Assembly: GCA_963829995.1 (NCBI GenBank)
Contig: CAWHKW010000022.1
Span: 248,001 to 312,000 of the forward strand
DNA length: 64,000 bases
Source: JACCZX01 sp963829995
GTDB taxonomy: Bacteria > Pseudomonadota > Gammaproteobacteria > Burkholderiales > Burkholderiaceae_F
Reading direction: 5' to 3'
Positions 41,311-52,028 of this stretch are shown piece after piece. Numbering within the stretch: position 1 is the first letter of the stretch; each line of letters opens with the position of its first letter. Made by a program: the position numbers and the translations under genes. The notes beneath the pieces were generated by a model. It saw nothing but the letters and a program-made list of their open reading frames with translations. It did not search any database and was not told the origin of the DNA.

Positions 41311-42320
41311 GCACACAATCCGTACACCACCGGCCGACTCCGCAACACGGTCGCACGTTAATTGAACTGCTCATCGCCATGGCAATAAGCCTGGTGATTA
41401 TCGCCGGCGTCTCATCGCTCTACCTTTCATCCAGCGGCGTTTCGCGGCTAGCAGGGGAAGCCGGGACCGCTGAAGAGTCCGGTCAGATTGCGATGTTTGT
41501 GATCGGAGGCGCGATCCGGCTTGCGGGGTATGGCGAAATTCTGGGATCCGATTACGCCAGCCGGGACCAAACACTATTTGACGGTGCACACGTCCGGGGC
41601 TGTACCGACAGTCGTTTCGCGGTCCCGCTGCCAGCAGCGCCGCCTCTGCTTGATTTGAACTGCACAGGTGCAGGAGCCCAAGATGCGCTGTATGTGCGGT
41701 TTCAAGCGCGACCCGAAGTTGCAGCGATTTCTAACGCAGAGCGGAACCGAGTTGAGCTAACCGACTGCCTCGGTGACCAGACACCGCTGGAGACGATCGA
41801 TCCCGTTTCTGGAAGGGCGGGTGCCGGGGTTCAGCGTCGCATGGTGACAAACGTATTCGCGCTGGCGCTGAATGCAGCCGGCCGCCTTTCGCTCTACTGC
41901 AACGGGAGCGGTGGTGGTGGCAACTCGCCGTTAGTCGAAGATGTCGTTCAATTCAAGGTGTTCTACCGGTTGGACGATGCGGCGTATTTTGCAGGTGCGG
42001 GAGGCGCAACCAACGCAGCACCCCTGGGCGGATCGGTTAGAGACGCGGCCTTCATTAACGGGCTGTCCGCTGCGATCGTTGATCCATGGGACTACGTTGT
42101 CGCAGTCATGGTTTGCGTAACGGTTCGCACCAACGAGGGGGGAGTAGCGACATCGCTGCCCGCGAACTCAACACCGAGATGTCCCGTTACCGCGGCCGAA
42201 GCATCGACGGGTCTGGCGCTGGTGGGTCCCAATCCCGCCGGTGGAGTCCTGCATCGCTCATATTCACAGGTCTTCACGATTCGCTCACACGCGACGGCGA
42301 CTCCGTCGCTGACGATATGA
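41307..42320 (+). CDS. pilW: Type IV pilus minor pilin PilW
   Basis: 337 residues, with a prepilin motif QHG|RTLIELLIAMAISLVII (Arg at +1 in place of Phe; Glu at +5 kept) and the PilW-typical block GGAIRLAGYGEI after the helix. The rest is a large beta-rich domain with several cysteines. The size fits PilW, the largest minor pilin. It overlaps pilV and pilX by 4 bp each, indicating one translationally coupled operon. Confidence 0.87.
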   Translation: MSTQSVHHRPTPQHGRTLIELLIAMAISLVIIAGVSSLYLSSSGVSRLAGEAGTAEESGQIAMFVIGGAIRLAGYGEILGSDYASRDQTLFDGAHVRGCTDSRFAVPLPAAPPLLDLNCTGAGAQDALYVRFQARPEVAAISNAERNRVELTDCLGDQTPLETIDPVSGRAGAGVQRRMVTNVFALALNAAGRLSLYCNGSGGGGNSPLVEDVVQFKVFYRLDDAAYFAGAGGATNAAPLGGSVRDAAFINGLSAAIVDPWDYVVAVMVCVTVRTNEGGVATSLPANSTPRCPVTAAEASTGLALVGPNPAGGVLHRSYSQVFTIRSHATATPSLTI

Positions 42321-42911
42321 GAAAGCAGATTAGTAAACCCGACACGCGTCCGACAGCGAACGCGGCGGCATTCTGCTGCCGGTGTTGTGCTGCCGATTGT
42401 TCTGGTTATTTTGACTGTGCTGACAGGCTTGGTGGTTACGCAGATTCGGCGTAGCACGATCGATGAGCGGCTCGCCGCCAACACTCGAGAGACAGTGGTC
42501 CTCGACAGCGCTGTTCAGACTGCATTGCGCTGGTGCGAAGCGCGAATCGTTGCGGCGCCGAACGACACCGTGACGATCCCAGTGAATATTGATGCGCCAG
42601 GGGTGCCGCCTTGGACCCCAACTAATGCGACATGGAATAACGACGCTCTCACGCTCAATTTCGTCCTATCCAATTTGCTGCCGGGATCTCCGACGGACCC
42701 GGTGTGCGTCATCGAGGACGCCACCTGCGAGCTTCTGCCCCCCATTTCGCCGACCGGTCAAAACGGCGGCGGTTGCAACGGTATTGACGACCGTTGGAGA
42801 AAGTTTCGGATCACAGCGCGCGTGCAGACAGACGCAGCGGACTTGGTGGGCTCGCTCAACGCCACTCGTTCGATGTACGCGCAGAGCGAAATCCGCCTTT
42901 ACATAGATTAA
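42317..42911 (+). pseudogene. pilX: Type IV pilus minor pilin PilX, frameshifted as sequenced
   Basis: ATG 42317 overlaps the pilW stop. The start frame carries the leader but must shift near 42357 and 42383 to reach the helix V-L-P-I-V-L-V-I-L-T-V-L-T-G-L-V-V. From there the frame is open to 42911 with RRSTIDERLAANTRETVVLDSAVQTALRWCEA, a typical PilX pattern, and ends MYAQSEIRLYID. The two breaks sit 25 bp apart around the cleavage site, so the leader cannot be read with confidence. Sequence error is likely, since the rest of the operon is intact except for one break in pilY1. Confidence 0.75.
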
Positions 42912-42942
42912 CGATGACGATGAAAAACGCCGGAGTGTGCTT

Positions 42943-45900
42943 ATGAATCGCCACGATCTTGACGACAATATCGACACCAGCAAAGCGCGATTGCGACCGC
43001 TATGGATGCGCGCGCTCGGGTTGGCGCTGATCTGGCTGATGGTGCTGCAACCGACAGTCGCGACGGCGGCAATCGCGCAGGAGCCGCTGTTCTCGGTCAG
43101 CGCGCTTCCGCCGAATGTGATGCTGATGATGGATGACTCGAACTCGATGCGGGAGTACTCGCTGCCGTTGCCCCCGGGAATCGCCTTACCGGGCCCGACC
43201 TGCAGGTCCAAGGGTGTGGGGCAGCCGATCGATGGCGTGGTGGTGTCGACCCGGATTGGCAATCGTTGCGTTCATCTGGACGATGACTGGGCGCTTCGCT
43301 CGCCCGCGCTGAACCCGCTTTGGTACAACCCGGCGGTCACGTATTCGCCGTGGAACGACAACAACAAAGCGGCGGGCAGCAACTTCCCGCAAGCTAATTG
43401 GGGCGGATCGACGGCCGTCGCCGATCCCACCCAGCTCACGCCTTGGGACATGCGCAAGTGGCCGGCGTCGGTGACGCCGTTTTATACGCCATCGGCAACC
43501 CAAGTCACTACCAATACGGGCACGATTGGAACCAACCCCCAGGTAGTGAACCCAGGGGCCGGACAGTACATTCGCTACCCCGGAATGCCTGCGGAAGGAC
43601 CGCCGAACGAAGATCTCTTCACCGGAAGCGTCGGGTTCACCTGCAACCTGTGCCTGACATACAACCAGGTTCCGACCTTCGGGCCACTACCGCCTTGCCT
43701 TGCTTACGCGCAGAACCCCGTGTACGGACCGCTGCCTCCCTGCCTGGCTTACTTTCAGGTGCCGCAATACGGTCCCGCTCCTCCTTGTTTGGCATACGCG
43801 CAGGTACCTGTATTGGGTCCGCTACCCGCGTGTCTGGCATACGCGCAGGTTCCAGTCGTAACGTGCTCGTTGGTACCCGACGCAGGCGAAGAGTCTGGGT
43901 TCCGCCAAGTCTGTTCGGTAACGAGCTATGTCGATGGTGCCTGCATTAACCAGCCGCCGGCACCGATCACCGGTTACGTGGATGGAGCTTGTATCAACCA
44001 GCCTCTCGGACCTTTGCTGGGGTATATCGACGGCGCGTGCAGCAACCAGCCGCCGCCCGCCATCATTGGCTTCACACAGGGTGCCTGTACCAACCAGCCG
44101 CCCGCTCCGATCACTGGATACGTCGACGGTACGTGTGCGACGTTCAACCCTGCGGACGCGACTTGCCCGGTAGCGAATCGCACATATTTGCCAGGGGGTT
44201 GGGCTCCCGCACGGCACTTCCGCTTCACCGGTTTGCCGGGAGAAGAGAACCAGCCGAGCAAGTACTTGTTGGTGGACATCGATCGGACAGTGAATCTGGC
44301 CGCCGCGTTTCCCGTGGTGGATGCAGTTACCGGCCAGCCGGCAGCCACGCGCACCGATTGCGCCGTTGCTAATTCCTGCACGTGGACAGAAGAAGCAAAA
44401 AACTTCGCCAACTGGTACACGTACTACAGAAACAGATTGTTTGCTGCGATGGCAGTGACGTCGCAGGTGCTCTCCTCAGCGACAGACGCGAGCCAGACGT
44501 TGCGGTTGGGATTCGGACGTATCAATCGCTTTCCGGATGCGCCGAATCCTTGGGATCCTCCCACATCAGGTAACGTTGGAAGCCGGTTCGTCGGGACGCC
44601 CAATATTGACGAGAACACCACGGCGAGTCCTACCGCGGTAGAACGCGGCGTGAGGCCGTTAACCGTGGGGACACTCGAGCGGCAGCAGGTGTTCGACTGG
44701 CTGTTCGGCCTGCAGTGGACGGGTTCGACACCGAACCGCGAAGCGCTGTATTCAGCCGGCGCTTACTTTGCGCGCAGCGGCCCGGGTGACACTCGCAACC
44801 CGTATGCCGAAGACCCAGCCGTCGGCGAGCCGCTTGCCAATAACTTGTGGTGCCGCCGGAATTTCACGTTGCTGGCGACCGACGGCGAATGGACGAAGGT
44901 CGCGCCGCCCGGAGTTGTGCCTAAGCCTCAGAAGAGGTTGGAAGACGCCGCCACTGACGGTATCGATATCACGCCGATTAACTCAGGGTCGCCCTTTGGC
45001 ACCATACTGGACGTCGACTCGCAGAACGGACCAATCATCCTCGGTTCGAACCGAAAAGACGCGACTCAGATTTACAGCTATCAGTACCTTCAGGCAACCG
45101 AGCCCTGGTTCACCGGCGGCGCCAGTGCCGATACGTACACGCTGACGGACGTCGCAAAGTACTTTTGGGCCAATGATTTGAGGCCAGATCTCGACAATCG
45201 ATTCGATCGGGACCTTCCAACGAAGAAGGCGTTCTGGCAACACATGGTGAACTACATCGTCGGCTATGGCGTGCAAGCGACGATGGACGATGCGGCTAAC
45301 CGCGCGATCATCAATGCCCGCGCCGGTACCGTCACTTGGCCGTCGGTCGGTACGCCCCCCGAAGATTGTCGAATCGTCGATCTGAATTCCGATCCTATGA
45401 ACACGACGATCGGCGGGTGCGGGACTATTTATCCCCCGTTGTCTGCAATGCCTGGCTACGGCAATCGGACCAACGACACGTTTCGTGCGGCCGTTGCGTC
45501 AGAGGGGAATTTTTATGCGGCTGCCAGCCCGGAACAGTTGCGGTCCAGTATCAAGTCCGCGCTTTCAGAAATTCTTGCTGACCCTGCATCGGGTACCGCT
45601 CCGAGCGTTTCCAATACATCGGTAGCGACCGGCAATCTGATCATTGAGAGCAGCTTCCGCACCGATATCTGGGACGGCAAGGTTGAGGCGTTCGACACGA
45701 AGGAACTGGTTGACTGGTTGATTAGTGGGGTTGGCCTCAAGCCGGCAGCGAAATGGAGCGCGAATTTCCCTGCGGCGGGCGCCCGGAACATTTACACCGC
45801 TGTCGGGCCATTGCCAACGGACTTCAGAAAGTTCGAGTGGGGTCTGCTGACTGCGGCTCAACGGACAGACCTTGATTCGTTCAGCGAGACCTTGGGCCTG

Positions 45901-47683
45901 CCTGACAGTCCCATACTGCAATGGCTTCGAGGCGAGCCCACGACGGAACAGACGAAGGGGGGTGCACTGAGGTTGCGCCCTATCACCGTGCTGGGCGATA
46001 TTGTCAACTCGACACCACAGTTTTCGAAAGCGAGCGACCACGCGTATCACTTAGGGCCCGCGGCGTCGCTCAATGTTGTTGCACCGCACGGTTCCAGCGT
46101 GTACCGGATCCCGTTTCTGCAGACGAAGAAGACGACGCGCAAGGAAATTGCGATGTTCGGCTCCAACGACGGAATGTTCCACGTGTTGGATGCGCGCGTC
46201 GGGGTCGCCACTAGCGGCCGCGAAATTTTCGCTTACGTCCCGCGCTCGCTGTACCCCACTTTGAAAGACCTGACTGCACCGGCCTATACCCACCGCTACT
46301 TCGTGGACGGCCCGGTGGTTGAGGGGGACGTCTGGAACGGCACCGCGTGGAAGACGATTGCAATCGGTACTACGGGCGGCGGGGCGCCGGGCCTGTTCGC
46401 GCTCGACATCACGACACCGGACGAGACGAGCGCAACGGGTGGTGTCACCTTACTGTGGGACAACCTTCCGTCGGATATTGGCGTCGGTAACGAGCTTGGC
46501 AATGTATTTCAACCCGGCGTGATCGGTAGTGTGCAAAGATACGACTGCCCCCAACGGTCAGGGACGTTGGGTTTACATCGTTGGCAATGGCTTTGAAAGC
46601 GCCAGCAATGAAGCGCACTTATTGATCATTGACGCCCTCACGGGAGTGCTCGTGAAGAGAATCACCAACCTTGGCGGCAATCCTGCTTTTCCCAATGGCC
46701 TGGGTGCCGTTACGCCTCTCTACGATGGGGGCCGCAATATCGTCGCGGTTTACGCAGGTGACAAGCACGGCAATCTGTGGAAGTTCAATCTCAGCAGCGA
46801 TGACAAAAACCAGTGGGCCAGCGTGTTGGGCCCGGTTGCAAACCCGCGGCCGCTGTTCAAGGCAACCGACAGCGGAGGTGTTGCACAGCCGATCAGTGCT
46901 GCCCCGCGTATCACTCCGCACCCGCTGGGTGGCTTGTTCGTCACCTTCGGTACCGGAAAGCTGTTCGAAGTAAGCGATCCGACCGACATGCAGGTTCAGT
47001 CGTTGTATGCGGTCAGAGACGTTGGGCAGGTACCAACGGACCCGACGATTCTGCCTTCGGATTTGAAACAGATTCGGCTTGAACAGTTCAATTTCGATCA
47101 CGATGGCAATGCGCTCACGCCGGATGAGGCATTTCGGCGGCTGAAAGTGGCTGATGTGAACGCATTCAGAGCGGCTCCGCAGAATGGCTTCTATATTCCG
47201 CTGATAAACGCCAACACAATGGCAGCCGACGGGGAGCGCGTCATCGCCAGTCCAATCTTGGATTCAGGGTCACTCGCCGTGACCAGCTTCTCTCCAACGT
47301 CGTTGGGCGATCGCTGCGTTCCGGGCGGCGTTTCATTCCTATATCGCTTTGATCTAGCGGGCGCCTTTACGCAAGATCAGTTCGCTAATCAGGGTGGGTT
47401 GGTAGTCGGACGCCGCGTCTCGCCTGGTTCGGTCGGTGGCTTACCGCCTCTGTATGACGCTATAGATCCGACTGGACTTCCTGCGGCTCACGCGATGACT
47501 GACGCGGACGTGAAGACTATGTTGGCCAACCCGAAGTACAAGATGTCCGGGAACCGGGCTGTTCAGCAGGGTGCCACCGGCGTTTGCGCGCACGTCGGAA
47601 TGAGAGTCGATGGCACCATTGCCAGAATCCCCACTGTGTGTGCCGGTTTGATGCCGCTGCGGTCATGGCGTCCGGTGCGATGA
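42943..47683 (+). CDS. pilY1: PilY1-type pilus tip adhesin with vWA domain and two Cys repeat arrays (one frameshift near 46540)
   Basis: About 1,580 residues once a single shift near 46540 is repaired. A signal helix (ALGLALIWLMVLQPTVATAA) is followed by a vWA-like MIDAS start, LMMDDSNSMREYS (Asp-x-Ser-x-Ser near residue 63). Residues 237-402 hold two tandem arrays of 15- and 16-residue Cys-bearing repeats, listed separately. The C-terminal third is the PilY1 beta-propeller: PITVLGDIVNSTP, MFGSNDGMFHVLDA, and, after the shift, WVYIVGNGF and GDKHGNLWKF. An EF-hand-like loop D-H-D-G-N-A-L-T-P-D-E lies near 47095-47130. It is much longer than typical PilY1. It probably caps the pilus, senses surfaces and acts in adhesion. 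Start ATG 42943 has GGAG upstream. Confidence 0.88.
43651..43863 (+). repeat. PilY1 array A: 45-bp tandem repeat encoding 15-residue Cys units
   Basis: Four full 45-bp units (starts 43651, 43696, 43741, 43786) and a partial fifth at 43831. Protein consensus C-L-A-Y-A-Q-V-P-x-x-G-P-L-P-P; Cys, Tyr, Gln, Pro and Gly-Pro are fixed or nearly so. The last two units are almost identical in DNA over their first half, which suggests recent duplication. Confidence 0.95.
43921..44148 (+). repeat. PilY1 array B: 48-bp tandem repeat encoding 16-residue Cys units
   Basis: Four full 48-bp units (starts 43921, 43969, 44017, 44065) and a partial fifth at 44113. Protein consensus T-G-Y-V-D-G-A-C-x-N-Q-P-P-A-P-I; Gly-Ala-Cys and Asn-Gln-Pro are the fixed core. 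It follows array A by 57 bp and is unrelated to it in sequence. Confidence 0.95.
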
Positions 47684-48105
47684 CGCACAGTTTGACGGTT
47701 CGAGTGAAGGGATTCACACTGATCGAGATGGTGACTGTGATGGCGATTATCGGCATCCTCACCGCCATCGCCGTTCCCAGTTACTGGGCGTACATCGCAC
47801 GCAGCAATCGCTCGGAGGCGCGTAGTCAGGTGCTCATTGCGGCGAATTGGGTAGAGCGATGGCGCACTCAGTCGGGGTCCTATGCAGGTGCAGTGTTGCC
47901 GCCCGCCCTGGCCCAGTCACCGGCTCAAGGAGCTCCAAAGTACACCATTGCTTTGCCAGTCCTTACGCCGGTTGCATATACGATTACCGCCACACCCGCG
48001 GTGGGCGGCCCTATGGCCACCGATGTGTGTACCTCGATTAGTATTGATCACACGGGACAGCGCACGTTTACTGGCGGGACGCAAGAGGTTTGCTGGGGCC
48101 GGTAG
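47680..48105 (+). CDS. pilE: Type IV pilin PilE/ComP-like minor pilin
   Basis: 141 residues from ATG 47680, which overlaps the pilY1 stop (ATGA). The prepilin motif VKG|FTLIEMVTVMAIIGILTAIAVP is fully canonical. The mature protein has A-R-S-N-R-S-E-A-R-S-Q, a pilin-like alpha-beta domain and two C-terminal cysteines (TDVCTSI and EVCWGR) forming the D-region disulfide. As the last gene of the minor-pilin operon it matches the PilE of P. aeruginosa-type clusters, a minor rather than major pilin. The next gene, aroA, starts 39 bp later. Confidence 0.87.
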   Translation: MTHSLTVRVKGFTLIEMVTVMAIIGILTAIAVPSYWAYIARSNRSEARSQVLIAANWVERWRTQSGSYAGAVLPPALAQSPAQGAPKYTIALPVLTPVAYTITATPAVGGPMATDVCTSISIDHTGQRTFTGGTQEVCWGR

Positions 48106-48144
48106 CACGAGTGTCCGTTAGGGCTGGCATGGCATCATCGCCGC

Positions 48145-49447
48145 GTGACTGCCTGGCCTGCCGTTCTTACCGTTGATCCGATCGACCGCGCCTCTGGCGC
48201 GGTTCGTTTGCCGGGTTCCAAGAGTATTTCCAATCGGGCGCTGTTGCTGTCGGCGTTAGCGGACAGCGAGACGACGCTTTCGGGCTTGCTGGACGCGGAC
48301 GATACCCGCGCAATGAGCGACTCGTTAACGAGCCTCGGCGTTCAGTTGCATGCAAAGCGCGGCCGGAGTGTGCGTGCAGCGGCTGCAACGGACGATTTCC
48401 GGTCCGCAAGGCGAACCTGTTTCTTGGAAACGCGGGCACTGCGTTTCGCTCGCTGACCGCCGCACTCGCGTTTTCTGGCGGCCGTTACGAGCTCGACGGC
48501 GTGGCGCGGATGCGGGAGCGACCGATCGGCGACTTGGTTGAGGCCTTGAATTCCGTCGGTGCACGGATTCGATATGCCGGGTCGCCGGGCTTTCCACCGC
48601 TAGTGATCGAACCGGCGGACGGTCTTTCGACCGATCACGTCTCGATCAAGGCTGATGTGTCCAGTCAGTTCCTCAGCGGTCTGCTGATGGCGGCGCCGCT
48701 ATGCGCGTCCCAGCCCTGGTTTGCGAATTTCTGTCGATGGCACTCTGATATCCGAGCCATACGTTGAGCTGACGTTGTCCTTGATGAAACAGTTCGGTGT
48801 CAGCGTCGCGCGCGAACGGCACGACTATTACGTACCGAAGGCGTCCTATCGTTCGCCAGGCAGATTCGTCGTCGAAGGCGATGCATCGAGCGCTTCCTAC
48901 TTTCTCGCTTTGGGTGCGATCGCAGGAGGTCCGGTTCGAGTCGATGGCGTCGGCAAGGACAGCGTGCAGGGCGACGTTCGATTCGCCGATGTGCTCGCGG
49001 ACATGGGAGCACAGGTCGATTTCGGCGCCAGATCGCATCACGGCAAGCGCTCCGGCTAGCGGGCGTTTGCATGCGATCGATGCGGACTGCAACCACATCC
49101 CGGACGCCGCAATGACACTGGCGATCGTGGCGTTGTTTGCTGATGGGCCAAGTACGCTGCGAAATATCGGTTCTTGGCGCGTCAAGGAAACCGACCGCAT
49201 TGCTGCGATGGCAACAGAGCTGCGCAAGGTCGGTGCTGAAGTTGGTGAGGGCTCCGATTGGCTACGCATCACGCCGCCGAAGCAATTCCTCGAAGCGACC
49301 ATCGATACCTACGATGACCACAGGATGGCGATGTGTTTTTCGCTGGTCGCCGCGGGCGGCGTACCCGTGCACATTCGCAACCCCGGCTGTGTCACCAAGA
49401 CATTCCCAGAGTACTTCGAGCGGCTTGCCGAGCTCGTTCATCGATGA
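48145..49447 (+). pseudogene. aroA: 3-phosphoshikimate 1-carboxyvinyltransferase (EPSP synthase), frameshifted as sequenced
   Basis: GTG 48145 starts the gene. Three one-base corrections (a lost C near 48399, an extra T in TTT near 48720, an extra base near 49028) give a complete ~433-residue EPSP synthase. The blocks are in order: RLPGSKSISNRALLLSALA, DDTRAMSDSL, LFLGNAGTAFRSLTAALAF, MRERPIGDLVEALNSVGA, SSQFLSGLLMAAPL, EGDASSASYFLALGAIAG, WRVKETDRIAAMATELRKVG, YDDHRMAMCFSLV. It joins PEP to shikimate-3-phosphate in chorismate synthesis. Every active-site block survives, so the breaks look like sequence error. Its stop overlaps cmk by 4 bp. Confidence 0.88.
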
Positions 49448-50136
49448 AGGCTGTTCCGGTCATCACGATTGACGGACCGACTGCGTCCGGCAAGGGCACC
49501 ATTGCGCAGCGTGTGGCCGAGGCGCTCGGGTTTCACTATCTGGATAGCGGCGCGCTGTATCGCCTGGTCGCCTGGCGGGCGCTGCAGGATGCCATTGCCA
49601 CCGACGATGCCGATCGGCTGTCCGCCGTGGCTGCGAAGCTCGAACCGCAGTTCACCGGTGCACGTGTATTGATGGATGGACACGATGTGACCGATGCTAT
49701 CCGCAGCGAGGAGGTGAGCCAGGTGGCGTCGCGGATCGCGGTAATTGATGGCGTCAGGCAGGCGCTTTTGAAGCTGCAACGCTCGCAATTCAAGGCGCCG
49801 GGGCTGGTGGCCGATGGCCGCGACATGGGAACGGTTGTTTTCCCTAAGGCGGACCTCAAGATTTACCTGACAGCAAGCACTCGCGCGCGTGCCGAGCGGC
49901 GGCATAAACAGTTGATCGAAAAAGGCTTTTCGGCTAGCATCTGTCCCCTTTCGCAGGAACAGGTCATGCGCGAGATCGAGGCGCGCGACCAGCGGGATGC
50001 GCAGCGCGCGACATCGCCACTTAGGCCCGCGAACGGCGCTTTTCGCATCGATTCCTCGGAACTTTCGGTCGATGAGGTCGTTGCGTTGGTGCTGAAGTTG
50101 TACGCGCAATCCCAGGAACTTGCTTCACGGCAGTAG
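49444..50136 (+). CDS. cmk: Cytidylate kinase
   Basis: 230 residues from ATG 49444, overlapping the aroA stop. P-loop ITIDGPTASGKGT, CMP-binding FHYLDSGALYRLVAW, the core VADGRDMGTVVFPKADLKIYL, and the lid ARAERRHKQL. It phosphorylates CMP and dCMP to the diphosphates. The aroA-cmk-rpsA-ihfB order is conserved across proteobacteria. It is followed by 103 bp of leader before rpsA. Confidence 0.95.
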   Translation: MKAVPVITIDGPTASGKGTIAQRVAEALGFHYLDSGALYRLVAWRALQDAIATDDADRLSAVAAKLEPQFTGARVLMDGHDVTDAIRSEEVSQVASRIAVIDGVRQALLKLQRSQFKAPGLVADGRDMGTVVFPKADLKIYLTASTRARAERRHKQLIEKGFSASICPLSQEQVMREIEARDQRDAQRATSPLRPANGAFRIDSSELSVDEVVALVLKLYAQSQELASRQ

Positions 50137-50239
50137 AAGTACGGCAATAGAACTACACGGGCAGTCGGGGCTTCCCTTCTGCGTTGACTAACACCGCTTC
50201 TGGCGCAATGCCGAGGCGAGATGTATTAACAGGTACCGC

Positions 50240-51982
50240 ATGGCATCCCCACAAACTCAAGGCAGTAGCAAGAATCAAGGATTTATTAACCGGCAGACGA
50301 CGGAGACGTTTGACAGCGAGTCATTTGCCGCCCTGTTTGAAGAAAGCCTTAATCGGCAGGAGATGAAGCAGGGCGAAGTGATCACCGCTGAGGTGATCAG
50401 AGTTGACTACAACTTTGTCGTCGTCAACGCCGGCCTCAAGTCCGAGGCATATATCCCGCTGGAAGAATTCAAGAACGACAACGGCGAGCTCGATGTAAAG
50501 CCCGGCGATTTTGTGTCGGTCGCCATCGAGTCACTCGAGAACGGCTACGGCGACACCATTTTGTCGCGCGACAAGGCCAAGCGCTTGTCGGCGTGGATGA
50601 ACCTTGAAAAGGCGCTCGACTCCGCAGAGCTGGTGGCGGGCACGATCACCGGCAAGGTCAAGGGCGGCCTGACCGTAATGATCAACGGCATCCGCGCGTT
50701 CTTGCCCGGCTCGCTCGTCGACACGCGTCCTGTCAAGGACACGACGCCGTTCGAAGGCAAGACGATGGACTTCAAGGTCATCAAGCTCGATCGCAAGCGC
50801 AACAACGTCGTCGTCTCGCGCCGTGCAGTGGTCGAGGCCAGCATGGGCGAGGAGCGCGCGAAGCTGCTCGACAATCTGAAGGAAGGCGCGATCGTCAAAG
50901 GCACGGTCAAGAACATCACCGACTACGGTGCGTTCGTCGACTTAGGTGGCATCGATGGTCTGTTGCACATCACCGATCTGGCATGGCGCCGCGTCCGACA
51001 CCCGAGCGAGGTGGTGCAGGTTGGCCAGGAGATCACCGCCAAAGTCCTGAAGTTCGATCAGGAAAAAAATCGCGTATCGCTCGGCGTCAAACAACTCGGC
51101 GAAGATCCGTGGGTGGGCCTCGCACGCCGCTATCCGCAAGGCACGCGGCTGTTCGGCAAGATCACGAACATCACGGACTACGGTGCGTTCGTCGAAATCG
51201 AAGCGGGCATCGAAGGCCTGGTACACGTGTCCGAGATGGACTGGACCAACAAGAACGTCGATCCGAAGAAAGTCGTTAACCTGGGTGATGAGGTCGAGGT
51301 GATGGTGCTCGAGATCGACGAAGACCGGCGCCGCATTTCACTTGGGATGAAGCAGTGCAAGCCCAATCCATGGGAAGACTTTGCGCAGCAGCATAAGAAG
51401 GGCGACAAGGTTGGCGGTGCAATCAAGTCGATCACCGACTTCGGCGTGTTTATCGGGCTTCCGGGCGGTATCGACGGCCTGGTACATCTATCCGACTTGT
51501 CGTGGTCAGAGCCCGGTGAGGAAGCAGTGCGCCGCTACAAGAAGGGCGACGAGATCGAAGCGATGGTCCTGGCGATTGATACCGAGCGCGAGCGTATTTC
51601 GCTAGGCGTCAAGCAGATGTCGGGGGATCCGTTCACCAACTTTGCCGCCGGCCACGAAAAGGGCGCGATGGTCGAAGGCACGGTGAAGTCGGTCGACGCG
51701 AAAGGTGCGGTGATCGATCTCGGCAGCGACGTCGAGGGCTTTCTGCGCGCGTCCGAAATCTCCGGCGATCGCGTCGAAGACGCACGCAATCATCTGAAGG
51801 AAGGTGACGCGGTCAACGCGATGATCATCAATATCGATCGCAAGAACCGCAACATTAACTTGTCGGTGAAGGCAAAGGACAGCGTTGAAACCGCGGCGAC
51901 GATGGAGCGGATGCAGTCGGAAGCGCAAACCGGGACAACCAATCTAGGCGCACTGCTGAAGGCGAAGCTAGACAACAAATAA
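50240..51982 (+). CDS. rpsA: 30S ribosomal protein S1
   Basis: 580 residues with six S1 (OB-fold) RNA-binding domains; repeated blocks such as KNITDYGAFVDLGGIDGLLH, ITNITDYGAFVEIEAGIEGL and ITDFGVFIGLPGGIDGLVHL mark domains 3-5. The first two domains bind the ribosome (with S2) and the rest bind mRNA leaders. The length is slightly above that of E. coli S1 because of a short N-terminal extension (MASPQTQGSSKNQ). rpsA is usually autoregulated through its leader; the 103-bp region before it could serve that role. Confidence 0.96.
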   Translation: MASPQTQGSSKNQGFINRQTTETFDSESFAALFEESLNRQEMKQGEVITAEVIRVDYNFVVVNAGLKSEAYIPLEEFKNDNGELDVKPGDFVSVAIESLENGYGDTILSRDKAKRLSAWMNLEKALDSAELVAGTITGKVKGGLTVMINGIRAFLPGSLVDTRPVKDTTPFEGKTMDFKVIKLDRKRNNVVVSRRAVVEASMGEERAKLLDNLKEGAIVKGTVKNITDYGAFVDLGGIDGLLHITDLAWRRVRHPSEVVQVGQEITAKVLKFDQEKNRVSLGVKQLGEDPWVGLARRYPQGTRLFGKITNITDYGAFVEIEAGIEGLVHVSEMDWTNKNVDPKKVVNLGDEVEVMVLEIDEDRRRISLGMKQCKPNPWEDFAQQHKKGDKVGGAIKSITDFGVFIGLPGGIDGLVHLSDLSWSEPGEEAVRRYKKGDEIEAMVLAIDTERERISLGVKQMSGDPFTNFAAGHEKGAMVEGTVKSVDAKGAVIDLGSDVEGFLRASEISGDRVEDARNHLKEGDAVNAMIINIDRKNRNINLSVKAKDSVETAATMERMQSEAQTGTTNLGALLKAKLDNK

Positions 51983-51985
51983 CTT

Positions 51986-52004
51986 GCCGGCGCGCAGCGC
52001 CGGC
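51986..52004 (+). promoter_or_regulatory. Hairpin between rpsA and ihfB
   Basis: GCCGGCGC and GCGCCGGC form a perfect 8-bp stem with a 3-base loop just after the rpsA stop. There is no T tract. It may protect the rpsA mRNA 3' end or attenuate ihfB. Confidence 0.45.
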
Positions 52005-52028
52005 TCCCTGACCATGTCCTCCTCAACC

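Noticed and set aside
43651..44148. CRISPR array
   Set aside because: The repeats are 45 and 48 bp without spacers and are coding in frame as protein repeats.
48501..48767. Separate small genes at 48501, 48721 and 48797
   Set aside because: They are collinear pieces of EPSP synthase in shifted frames, not independent genes.
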